Of a stretch of DNA of 64,000 nt, positions 11,848-21,555 are shown one piece after another. The position numbers and the translations under genes were made by a program. The notes under the pieces are model-generated. The model ran no database searches and had not been told where the DNA came from. It worked only from the letters and a program-made list of their open reading frames with translations. Source of the DNA: Oryza sativa Japonica Group (taxonomy: Eukaryota; Streptophyta; Magnoliopsida; Poales; Poaceae); contig NC_089046.1 of assembly GCF_034140825.1 (NCBI RefSeq), forward strand, positions 1,316,001 to 1,380,000, given 5' to 3'. Each line of letters opens with the position of its first letter. Within the stretch, counting starts at the first letter, position 1.

Positions 11848-13068
11848 GGAATAAGTCTATTCTAAACCCTCCTGTCGGGCAATTTAATTGACGTCCCTAA
11901 ACCACGGAACCCGAAATCTTTCTCCCTAAACTATACGAAACCATTTGAATCAAATCCTATAACAATATGGAGGATTGTTTTAGCTTATGTGGCACCCTAG
12001 TCAAAAAAAAAAAGTAGAACCCACATGCAAGTGGCCTTCAACCTCCACACATCCCTCAATTCCCTATCCGTCCACCTCTTCCCTCTCTTCACCAGAGCGC
12101 ACTGCCAGGGAGAGAGGGTGATGGCTGGTGCACCCGTCCGTGGAGGCGGCAGCAACGGTGGGAAGGAAATTGGCGATGAGGGCCGGCCTTTGATGGGCGA
12201 CCGGTGGGCAGTCACGCCGAGCGTGAAGCCCTTCCTTGCCTCCTCCAACGCCGACGAAGAGGGAGATGGCGTTGTGGTGACAACACCAACGATGGTGGAT
12301 CTGCCTCCTCGCCCACCCATGTCTTAGCTTCCATTTTCCCGCACTATCAGAGCTCGGGCCGTCTCCGCCGCTAGAGAGATAGAAAGATAGAGGTAGGAGA
12401 GACCCTTGCCTCATGCAACATTGCTGAACAAGGAGATGGCGGCGGCGGTAGCGACGGCGACGAGATGATGGCGGATCCACCTCCCTGCCCACCCACATCT
12501 TGCTTCCGTCTCCCTGTGCTGCAGGGAGCTCAGTCAAATGTACGCACGTGCTAGGGGAAGCGTGTACGGTCCACTCTCGCTGCACTCGATGGCCTCAACC
12601 TCGATCTCCGCCCTCAATACCCCCACTTCCTCACTGTGTGTACCCCTGGGACATTGAGAGCACCACGACACGGTGAGTTCAAGGGAAAAGTAAGATGCCA
12701 CACACCATAGTCTGCTTCACTGTCAACTCTCTGTCTATTGGCCTACCTCCACCACCACCGTTACCATGAAACCAAGAGCTATATCGCTCGTTGACCTCCT
12801 AGATGATATCGTCGTCGACATCCTCACCCGGTTCCCCGACCACTTATGCCTGTGCCGCGCCATGTGCAGATCCTAGCGCACCCTCATCTCCAAGTTGTGC
12901 TGATAAGTGGGTCTGGATATTTGCCATATAAGCGAAAACAAAGGAAAAAAAAGGTCTATACTGTTATGGGATGTAAGTTATATAGTTTAGGGGTAAAGAT
13001 TTATGGGTATGGGAATAAGGGATGCCAATCAACTTGACGTAAAGTTAAGGGATGGTTGGACTTATTTC
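11848..13068. mobile_element. Mutator-like element carrying a gene fragment (Pack-MULE-like)
   Basis: The inverted ends are imperfect and over 100 bp long. The left begins GGAATAAGTCTATTCTAAAC; the right, reversed, begins GAAATAAGTCCAACCATCCC. Both share a block near AATCTTT followed by CCCTAAACTATA. Flanks TTTCGGGTTT and TTTCGCGTTT form a 10-bp target duplication with one mismatch, which is diagnostic of MULEs. The interior (12,000-12,900) is GC-rich and holds an F-box-like fragment. No transposase was seen. The terminus GGAATAAG is shared with the element at 53506. Confidence 0.8.
12766..12894 (+). pseudogene. F-box gene fragment captured in the MULE
   Basis: From an ATG at 12766 the frame reads LLDDIVVDILTRFPDHL and then CLCRAMCRS. 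This aligns with the F-box pattern of DD, ILTR-P and CR-CRSWR. The expected Trp codon after CRS is TAG, and RTLIS follows in the same frame before a second stop. So about 40 codons of an F-box 5' exon are present and inactive. The fragment lies wholly between the MULE ends. The similarity is clear but short; the donor gene is not identified. Confidence 0.6.
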
Positions 13069-13084
13069 TTTCGCGTTTTCCTTG

Positions 13085-13225
13085 GGTTTGACAATGGGCT
13101 ACATTGCAAATACTCGGGCCGACCCACCCAACAAGATCTGCCGGTAATATACATGGGCTTAATTCTCACCAACAGCGACGGGTGGGCTCGATTTCGTGGG
13201 CCTTGTATTTGGCCCGCACACACCA
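13085..13225 (+). promoter_or_regulatory. Site II-like motif cluster upstream of NSE1
   Basis: Several TGGGCY/GGCCC-type motifs lie within 140 bp: ATGGGCTA, CGGGCCGACC, ATGGGCTTAA, GTGGGCTCG, GTGGGCCTTG and TTGGCCCGC. Such clusters bind TCP factors and are common upstream of plant cell-cycle, repair and organelle genes. They begin about 20 bp after the MULE ends, so the MULE inserted just upstream of this promoter. Confidence 0.5.
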
Positions 13226-13464
13226 ACCTGTCCTGTCCTGCCGTCCTGCGCCGCTGCGCTGCCAATCTCTTCTTCTCTTCCCGCGTCTCCTTCGCCTCTT
13301 CCCGCCAATCGCCAAATTTCCCCCATCTCACCTCGCTCCGTAGCCTTCTATCCCAAAACTTCCTTCTGCTCTTGCTAGGCTAGGGTTTCTTCCTTCCTCT
13401 ACCTCTCATCCACAGATTACGAGATCGATCCAGCAGCAGGGGCAAGTCAGTCGAGTGGAGAGCG

Positions 13465-15205
13465 ATGGCGCCGCTCTCGTGGCGCCACCACACGCTGTTG
13501 CAGGCGCTGCTCTCCCGCGGGCCCCTCTCGGAGCGCGACTTCCACGCCCTCTTCTCCGCCATCTCCGGCGGCAAGAACCCCGGTATATGCTTCTGCCTGC
13601 TCCGCTTGCTACTCTCATCTTTCTCCTGCTGTTCGCCAGCGCTTGTCTCATTACTCGTAGCACAGGTGTTCGACGTAATGCCCCTTTAGGAATTACTATC
13701 ATCTCAAATGGAAACAATCTTAGTTTGTCCCAATCTTCTCTCAGTTTCAGATAATTTCTGCTTCATTTCACCATTGACGCCTGGTTTTATTACCTAATAT
13801 TGTTCACAAATCATAAAAATACTATGCGTGATTTTATATAATTTCCGGCCTAAGGGGTGTTAATATTCCCATAATTGAACAAAATGGTTTGCGACCATTC
13901 ATGTTCTGTATCACTGCTTGCAGCCACTCATCGGCATCTGTTCAATGATACACTCCTCAAGATCAACAAGGAGCTCGCATACTTGCAGTTTGAGTTAAGA
14001 GCAGGCATAAACCAGTATGATGGTACTGTGTATTATGGAGTGGTCAATAACATTGCTGATGAAGAGTCAAAGCTTGGATCAAAGTTTTCTGTGCCACAGA
14101 TTGCATTCTACAAGGGATTGGTATGCAATCACTTTGCCTTTTTTTTGGTTAATCCAGCTCAATCTAGTATTCGCTATATTCATGTAATTGTACTGGCAGT
14201 TGGAAGCAATAGTTCATGAAGCTGGAAATGATGGGAGCATAACAAATATCGATGCTCTTAACACACGGATTGAGAACCAGGTATCTCGTACTAGTAATAC
14301 CCAGTCACTATGAGAGCTTTTGTTTCTGTTTAAGCAAATGTTTTATATTTGTATTGTTGCAAACTTTTATGGTAGTGTGACGAATTATTTGGTGTTCTGC
14401 TCCCAGGTTGTAATTGCAGACGCTTCACAGGGCAGTCAATCCCGTCTGCCTACTTCCATTACCAACTTCTCATTGTCCCAAAAGGAGAAAACTCTTAATG
14501 AACTCATACAGGATCGTTGGCTGTCATACACTCCCACAGGAAAGATTGGTCTTGGCATACGATCATTTCTTGATCTCCGAAGTTGGTTACGTAGTAATGA
14601 TATCCCATCATGTGAGGTCTGCAATGAAGCTTGCATAAAGGTGCAGATATGTGATTACGAATTACGATTCTACATTTGCATTTATCTTGTTACCCATGGT
14701 CATATACTCCACTAATGTCATTCCCTGTATTTCTATTACTTATTTAAAACAGGCATCATCTTGTCCTAATGAGGGATGCAATGTAAGGATTCACGTGTAC
14801 TGTTTGAAGAAGAAATTTTCTCAGAGAAAGGTAGTTACCTATTTTTAATTCCACTTTACACATATGAACAGGAGTGGCTTTCTAAATTGTTTGTGTATGT
14901 AGGCCTCGAGAGCTTGTGGTTGTGGTACTGAATGGCCTCGGTTGGAGGGTGAAGATGACGGTGCTGAGGATGTTAACGAACCTGAGGAAGATCAGGTCCC
15001 ATCAGCCAACCAGCATTCGAGGACTAGACGCAGAGGAGTCAAATCTGAACTGGTGGAAGAAAATGAAAGAGCAGGCCCATCAGCGAGGATGACAAGGAGG
15101 AGTTTGAGAAGCTCTAAAGCGGAAGCAGTTGAGGCTGCTCAAGAGGTGCCATCTGCAGCAGGACCTTCGCAGTCAACCAGGGCATCTAAGAGAAGAAAGA
15201 ACTAA
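13465..15205 (+). CDS. NSE1: NSE1, RING-type subunit of the SMC5/6 complex
   Basis: Six exons: 13465-13582, 13924-14120, 14200-14280, 14407-14640, 14753-14830 and 14903-15205. All have GT-AG borders and they give about 336 aa. The N-terminal winged-helix part starts MAPLSWRHHTLLQALLSRG and includes INKELAYLQFELR, typical of Nse1. Residues about 201-250 form the variant RING: CEVCNEACIK, then CPNEGCNVRIHVYC, then CGCGTEWP, with eight metal ligands. Nse1 pairs with Nse3 and acts as a ubiquitin ligase in the SMC5/6 complex during DNA repair and chromosome maintenance in the nucleus. The final 85 residues are an acidic then basic tail with KRRKN at the end, probably a nuclear signal. The start is the first ATG in a GC-rich exon. 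Confidence 0.93.
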
Positions 15206-15484
15206 TGAGATTGATTTGTGCTTGCTAGTGATATATCCAGGTTCCTTTTGTCATGTACAGACAGTAGCAGTAGGTAATCCTTTTGAAGTGGCAGGCAAAA
15301 TTGCAACTTCTAGTTGGAGAGGAATATATAGCTTTAGGATGCTCTTGTTACTAACTCTTAGAACGTATTAGAAGCTTAATGCTTTCATTTGGCAAAGCAA
15401 GCCTGCTTGTGACAGCCCAGTTAACTGTTTGAATAGCTCTCTTGCTTGGTGATGCTAGTTTCATGCATGCTGTTTTTATCCTCT

Positions 15485-15730
15485 ATGTTGCTTGTTTCTT
15501 TCGGCCCCATCTTTTCGGTTATGCTTATGCTTATCAGCCAAAAATTGAATTTTCAACCTTAAATTTGGAGTTGATTTTGGGGTTTTTCTCATCAAAGTTT
15601 ATTTTTCAGCATTTGCTTTTAGATCAGAACACATATATAAAAGTTTTATTCACAAATTATTTTTCGTTTGCAAATATGCCGTTTCGCTTATTGGGGACTT
15701 TTGTGTCTCTTATTAAAAGGGACAATTTAA
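15485..15730. repeat. Probable MITE downstream of NSE1
   Basis: The stretch from CGGCCCCATCTTTTCGGTTA to GTTTCGCTTATTGGGG has weakly inverted ends and the AT-rich body style of common rice MITEs. Target duplications were not resolved, so the family is left open. From 15800 to 16500 and from 16760 to 17500 I see no gene. Confidence 0.35.
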
Positions 15731-16518
15731 AGCTCAGCACAGCCAGCATTGTGTGGTTGCTGACTGGTATAAACACTGAATGGAAGGTTGCCTAGGAGTC
15801 AGGAGGAAAACCCAAAAATAGAGAAAAAAAACAGAGTGGATCCGGCAAAAAAGAGAAAAAACTGAGTGAGGTTAGTTTCAGGGTTGAGAATATCCTGAAC
15901 AAGGGCAGCCAAGTCACAAGTATTTTTGTTTATATCATTATATGAGTGTGAAGATGAAGATGATCCTCACCCAGCTGACTTAACTATAGATGATGGAGAA
16001 CAGCTTGTTGAGTCCTGGACTTACTTGCTTGACGTATTCTACTTGTTCTTTTCATTTTTCTCTTTTTGAGGGCGTATTCTGCTTGCTGATGCAGCTATGG
16101 TACTCTATTCGCGAACATAGGCAGCTTGCATGAGGTACGGTCCAACTCGGAGAAAAGAAAGAAAAATAGAAGAAGAAAAGATGGCTGCTATTATTTTACT
16201 AGATGTGTGTTTCTTGCATGCATCATTCAGGTCCTGCAGATTTACCATATTACTATATAGCTAACCACCCCGCTGGAAATTCCTAGTATGTTGACATGCA
16301 CACAGCTAGTTGCACGAACAAACTGAAGTTGGGCAGTCGCCATCTAGACAAAATCAGGGGATGACTGAGTTCAGGCGAAAGCAACCATGGCGACAATTGG
16401 TGAAAACACGTACGCGCTGCAATTAGTTATTGAAACGTTCAACTCTTGATTTGATTGATGGCCCCAGATGAGCTGAGCCTTAAGAACTAAGATACATACT
16501 TTGCTAAACTAGTATATA

Positions 16519-16758
16519 CTCCGTTTTAAATTATTTATGATTCTAGCTTTTATCGTAAGTTAAATATTTGTATTTTTTGACTATTAATTCTTAAAACTTC
16601 ATGTGGTTTAGCATTTTAGAATCAACATAAGAAACACTTTCATAATATAGCATCCGCATGTTGTTAAACTATCCGAATTTTAAAAAATTGATGGTCAAAG
16701 ATACAAATGTATAATTTAGGATAAAACTAAAACTACATGTAATTTGAATCGGATGGAG
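16519..16758. mobile_element. Stowaway-like MITE (240 bp)
   Basis: TA-flanked. The left is CTCCGTTTTAAATTATTTAT; the right ends GTAATTTGAATCGGATGGAG. The subterminal arms are long and partly complementary. Confidence 0.82.
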
Positions 16759-17504
16759 TATATTTCTTGCGGTTTGAGTAAGATCATACCGTTTAATTAG
16801 ATAGAAGAGAAAAGGAAGAAACACCCAAGAGCCTAGTATATCCTAAGGCACAAAGCTACAGCTATAAATTACTCGTCATGCAGACCTACATTTCCCTAAG
16901 TTTCATTCTTTCCCGCTTACCCAGCACACGTTCATGGACAGCCGCTCCGCCACTAGCCCACTATACTTTGCATCCTAATTAATCCTCTTGTCATAATTAA
17001 CTAAACCAGGTCACGACAGCTCAATATCATAATCATTATGCTACTGCCTACTTATACATGACCAGGGATCTTCAGAAAGCGTTCAAGGATACGATTTATT
17101 TCCTTTGAAATAATGTATACCCCTTAAAAAAATTTTGAAAAGAGATGAATGACAACAGCTAGAACATAACCTTGGAGTAGGACAATCAAACAAAGTTTCA
17201 GACTGCTTGCTAACGTTTGGTGAATAAAATTATAAAAGAGACGGGGGCAGAAAACTCTCAGCAACCTCGTTGGACGATTTCGTTTTTGTCGTCAGCACAA
17301 TTGCACTGCGTCAATTAATGGACAAATGAAGAAAGCGAAGGTACACGGACGACTAGGCAAGTTGATAGCACACCAGTTAAAACGAAAGCTAACAGCACAA
17401 GCACACGACTTGACTGACTTACTATTAACTACAGGCAAGGTCACCGACCAACGGCAACTGAAACTTACTTACATTGTTCTTTTCTGATTAACTACACTGG
17501 CCAT

Positions 17505-17690
17505 GTTCGAATCAAATTTTATCTCGGTTTTCATTAGCATATTTTTCAAACTATTGAGCGGTACGTTTCGTGCGAAAATTTTCTATATAGAAATTACTTT
17601 AGAATATCAAATACACCTATTTATCAAGTTTATAATAATTAAAATTTAATTAATCATGTGCTAATGGCTTTCTCGTTTTACCCAACTTCA
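17505..17690. mobile_element. Diverged Tourist-like MITE relic
   Basis: It shares the core order of the element at 38055-38293: TTTTTCAAACTATTGAGCGG, TGCGAAAATTTTCTATAT, then AATTTAATTAATCATGTG and a CTCGTTTTACC end. Its termini are eroded and no target duplication was seen. Confidence 0.5.
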
Positions 17691-18139
17691 TCTTCATCAC
17701 TGATGCAGGGGAGGTGCCATTTTGGTAGAGCAAGATCAAAGATATGATCAAATTTACGCTTATTTTGTACAATAATAACAGACACTTATCTGTAACCACA
17801 ACTTCATCAGTTACATCTGAAACTGAGTAAATATCCGATTAATTCATTCTTCATTCGCACAAACAGAAAACAGAGAAAACCATCTGTATTTCACCAATTA
17901 CATCTGCAACTGCAAGTATGCAAAATGCTACACTGGTGGTAATCCACTAATCCCCTCATCAACAGCTTGAAATGCACCCCAAAATTGGACACTAATTATG
18001 AAATTAATTCAATTCACAGGTATAATAAGTACTGTAATATCTCTCTGTTCAATGCACAGCTGTTACTAGCTATACTAGGCTGTAGCCGTTAATGTACTAC
18101 CCATCCAACCATCAGCGGCGGCGCCGCCGCCGCCGGCGA

Positions 18140-18967
18140 TCACCACCACCACCAGAGCGGCCGGACCTTGACCATGCACCCCCTGTTCGCCGGCGCCGCC
18201 GCCAGCTTGTTCACCGTCACCTCGCACCTCGCCTTCACGTCCACCGTCCACGTCCGGAGCACCTTCCCGAACCTCAACCTCACCGGCACGATCGCGTCCA
18301 CAGCCAGGGGCACCGCGCCGGCGGCCTGATCCGCGGCGAGCTGCTTCCTCTGCTCCTCCGTGAGGCTCACGCCTCCTCCGGCCAACGCCGTCGAGAACAC
18401 CGTCACGTTCCTCGGCGCCTGGTGGAACGCGGGCCACGGGCCGGCGGCGAGCCGCTCGCCGGAGTAGGAGACGGTCACCTCCCCGCCGCCGCGGTAGTCG
18501 ATGCCGGTCTTCTTGTTGGCGCCGTTGTCCGCGCGCACGGCGGCGTCGATCTGCGGAGTTAACGACGACACGGCGAGGGCGTCGAGGCCGCGGATGGAGA
18601 GGGAGGCGACGGAGAAGGACGGCGCGAGGGGGCGGAAGACGAGGTAGACGACGCCGACGAAGGCGGCGGCGAGGAGGAGCAGGAGGAGGACCCCGCAGAA
18701 GGCGCCGCAGCACGCGTGGCGGAGCCGGCGGCGGCGTGCGGGCCGCGCCGCGAGCTTCTTGTAGCGGCGCGCGCGGTCCGGCGGCGGGACGCGGAGGACC
18801 TGGTCCTTGGGGATTTGGATGATGTACGTGCCCGGAGACGGCGGCGGCGCGCCGCGGAAGCTGGGATGCAGCGGCGTGGTCTCCGTGGCGGCGGCGGCGT
18901 CGTGTCCCGGCGGAGGGGAGGAGGACGGCGGCGGTGGAGCGGGCATGGGGTGGACGCGGTCGGCCAT
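18140..18967 (-). CDS. NDR1/HIN1-like (NHL, LEA_2) membrane protein
   Basis: Single exon, 275 aa, starting at the ATG at 18967 (MADRVHPMPAPPPPSSSPPP). The frame stays open further upstream but crosses the TATA region, so this ATG is preferred. A Pro-rich cytosolic N-terminus ends in a basic stretch (RRYKKLAARPARRRR). One membrane helix follows at about 88-112 (CGVLLLLLLAAAFVGVVYLV), then an extracytoplasmic LEA_2 domain with VASLSIRGLDAL and the late VRLRFGKVLRTWTVDVKARC. This is the usual NHL plan of a type II anchor plus a beta-sandwich. The family is linked to defence and stress at the plasma membrane. The unusual end is PLWWWW. GC content is very high, common for monocot intronless genes. 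Confidence 0.9.
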   Translation of the reverse strand: MADRVHPMPAPPPPSSSPPPGHDAAAATETTPLHPSFRGAPPPSPGTYIIQIPKDQVLRVPPPDRARRYKKLAARPARRRRLRHACCGAFCGVLLLLLLAAAFVGVVYLVFRPLAPSFSVASLSIRGLDALAVSSLTPQIDAAVRADNGANKKTGIDYRGGGEVTVSYSGERLAAGPWPAFHQAPRNVTVFSTALAGGGVSLTEEQRKQLAADQAAGAVPLAVDAIVPVRLRFGKVLRTWTVDVKARCEVTVNKLAAAPANRGCMVKVRPLWWWW

Positions 18968-19054
18968 GGGGGGTGGTTGTGAGGCAAGGTGTTCGACGAA
19001 ATGAAGAGTGACCGAGTGGCGTGGCGTGCGAGTGGGAGTGGTCGCTTGCTTGCC

Positions 19055-19066
19055 GGATATATATGC
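19055..19066 (-). promoter_or_regulatory. TATA box of the NHL gene
   Basis: An ATATATAT core sits about 90 bp upstream of the ATG at 18967, in otherwise GC-rich leader sequence. Position and context fit a core promoter. Confidence 0.55.
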
Positions 19067-19244
19067 TGCCCGCGTAGCGTAGAACGCGTGAGAAGAGAAC
19101 AAACAGACAAACACGCGGGAAACGGTCATCTGACGGTATTCTTTTTATTTTTTTTCTTTTATAAAGATAAATCTCACGATATCCTGTTCATACTCTGGTA
19201 CTATTAAATAATTTCACTATCTTTTTTTCTATTGATAGTTAGTA

Positions 19245-19452
19245 CTCTTTTTTTATGTATGCCACCGTTGCTTTTTCGTATAACGTTTGACTATATTAAA
19301 AGTTTTAGTGTAAATATGTAAAATTAGAAGTTAAGATTTCTTTGGTGACAAAACAAATCATAACAAATATTTACATAATTTTTTTAATAATAAGAATGGT
19401 CAAACGTCATGTCAAAAATCAACGACATCAGACATTAAAAAAAGAGAGAGAA
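19245..19452. mobile_element. Stowaway-like MITE
   Basis: Arms CGTATAACGTTTGAC and GGTCAAACGTCATG are inverted, with TA at the outer edges and a TTTTTTTAT/AAAAAAAGAG terminal pairing. It resembles the 49938 element in the GTTTGAC and TTTTTTTAATAA blocks. Confidence 0.6.
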
Positions 19453-19457
19453 TAGTA

Positions 19458-20114
19458 CTCCCTACGTCCTAAAATATGAGTATTTTTAGGTTGTTTAGAA
19501 AATCTTATAAAGGTTAAGTAAAAAGATTTCCTTTCCATTAAAGTAGTGGTAAAATATTAAATTATTTAGATTCTCCTCCCAAGCATTTGATTGGTTGAAA
19601 ATGCATGAATTTTTATGCATTGGTACATAGTGACGTAAGCGGGATGTAAAAGTTGCCACATCAGATTTGTACTTACGTGAAGAAGGGAGGACAGAAGAAA
19701 AAAGAAAAGCGGACTAGATTTGTAGCCAACTACACGACTGGCTTCAATAAACTATGTGACGGAGATGGATGGATTATGTATTATTGATGTAATATATATT
19801 ACAATTATGTAGTATATGAGTTGGTAGATGATGTTTCAATTTTTGAAGCTAATAGTTGATTATATTATTAAACTTACTGCAAAGGACACATATTTTTAGT
19901 TTATTTAGTAAAGAGTAAGCTAAAGGATAAATATTCCCTCTCAGTTGTCTCATTGGTTGATTTTGTGAATTGCTTAGCCCCCCTTCCTAATTACCTAAGT
20001 GACTAAAAATACTTAGCTTTCCGTGTATCTGAATTCTGAAGTAGTACCTGGAAATGCTTATATTGTATATGAAATTTAAATAGTAGAAATACTTATATTC
20101 TAAAATAAAGAAAG
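19458..20114. repeat. Large MITE-like inverted-repeat block
   Basis: It starts after TA with CTCCCTACGTCCTAAAATAT. It ends before TA with complementary ATATTCTAAAATAAAGAAAG. Internal segments containing TATTTTTAG recur in both orientations. It may be one element or nested copies. No gene was seen. Confidence 0.45.
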
Positions 20115-20151
20115 TATATTGTGGTACAAATTTTAAATACTAAAAATGCTT

Positions 20152-20480
20152 AGGGTCCTTTTAATTTGGAGGAAAAACATAAGAACTTTGGAGGATTTCA
20201 ACCATATAGAAAAATTTCCTATGAATGCTTTTGAAACAAAATATTAAATCATATCCTATCATATCCTTTTAAATTCCTATGAAATGGATAATCTCTTGGA
20301 AATTTTTCTTTGAGTCTATCTCTCTCATCCAATTCCTGTATTTTTCTAGCTGTCCAATCAACGGTTATTTCTATGCTTTTCCTGTGTTTTCGATCACTTG
20401 CTTTGCACTTGCATTACTATTAGAATCCAGACTTTTTTTCTATTTCTCCGTTTATTCATTTATGAGATTCAAAGGTGGAG
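20152..20480. mobile_element. MITE of the GGGTCCTTT type
   Basis: It begins AGGGTCCTTTTAATTTGGAG and closes near GAGATTCAAAGGTGGAG. Arms AAAATTTCCTATGAATGC and a Tourist/hAT-like body with TATGCTTTTCCTGTGTTTTC lie between. This layout recurs often in rice. From 20480 to 21550 I see no gene. Confidence 0.55.
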
Positions 20481-21555
20481 TAGTATTATTTTAAGACAAG
20501 GTGCTACTTTATTTACTTATGTCCTGCAGGAGTTGGTGTGATAATTTGATCAAGGAAATGAATAGCGTGGGTTCGATGATGAATGTGAATGAAAGAGTCA
20601 AATATTATGGGGGTTTACTACGGAATTAGGTACAAGCTACTCCGTAGATTGTAATCATCTGAAAGAGAACGTTCCGTTCTAGCACTGATTTTTCTCAAGG
20701 TGCCTCATACTGTACCTAATTTTTATATGATCCTGTCTGAATGTGCTTGTTATCTTGCACTTCTCTGCGTAAGATGAGATGTTTATCTATTCTAGTATTC
20801 TACTATATCCAACTTAAGATATCCGCATATTCGAGGAAGTAATTATTTTTCTTATATGCATTGCTAGTCTAAACAATCATGTGTTGTACATGTGTGAAAA
20901 CTGAAGCTTTTTGTGTCTGTGAAGAATACTTCCATAGTAATCAATTATTTCCTACTATGTAATATACTAGTAGTTCAAAACTATCCACATGTGTTTGCAC
21001 AAAACTACATTAAAAAAAACTCGATCTTGGGGAAAGAAAAAATAGTCCCTTGGGGGACGGAGATTAAAACTCCCAACCCCTTGGCATCCTTTGAATTGAA
21101 GCTTAAAAAAAATGGTCCATGGGTTGGAGATTAAAACTCATTGTAACATATGAATAGTGCATACTTTCTCAAGTAGTTTAATGTTTAGCACAAACTTCAG
21201 CCACACTTTAAAAATTTTGGCAATCTATTTTACACCAGAATAAGTTTATATAATCCAATAAGTTTATAATATTATGAGACAAATCTACGTATATCATTTT
21301 GAAAACTAAGCATTTGACAAATTATTGATGTCTAGATTTTTAAAAATGCAACTAAATATGGTCCTAAATGTCAAACATTTTTAATCGGAAGGGATACATA
21401 CTAATATAATCGTATTGAACAGTGAACCACAACTCTTGCAGTACCGAATAATCTCTGTAAACTCTGTTAAAAAAAAACTTAATCCTAGTTACTAGTGCCT
21501 TGAAGGAACAACACTTTAACTTGTGACTGTTGTTTGCTACTGTACGGAGTATAAG

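Noticed and set aside
11997-12585. Overlapping frames of 100-173 codons on both strands
   Set aside because: They lie in the GC-rich interior of the MULE at 11848-13068 with no recognisable domain; only the F-box fragment at 12766 was kept.
18092-18562. Long plus-strand frames opposite the NHL gene
   Set aside because: Arg/Pro/His-rich antisense shadow of a GC-rich coding exon; the minus strand has a clear membrane helix and LEA_2 domain.
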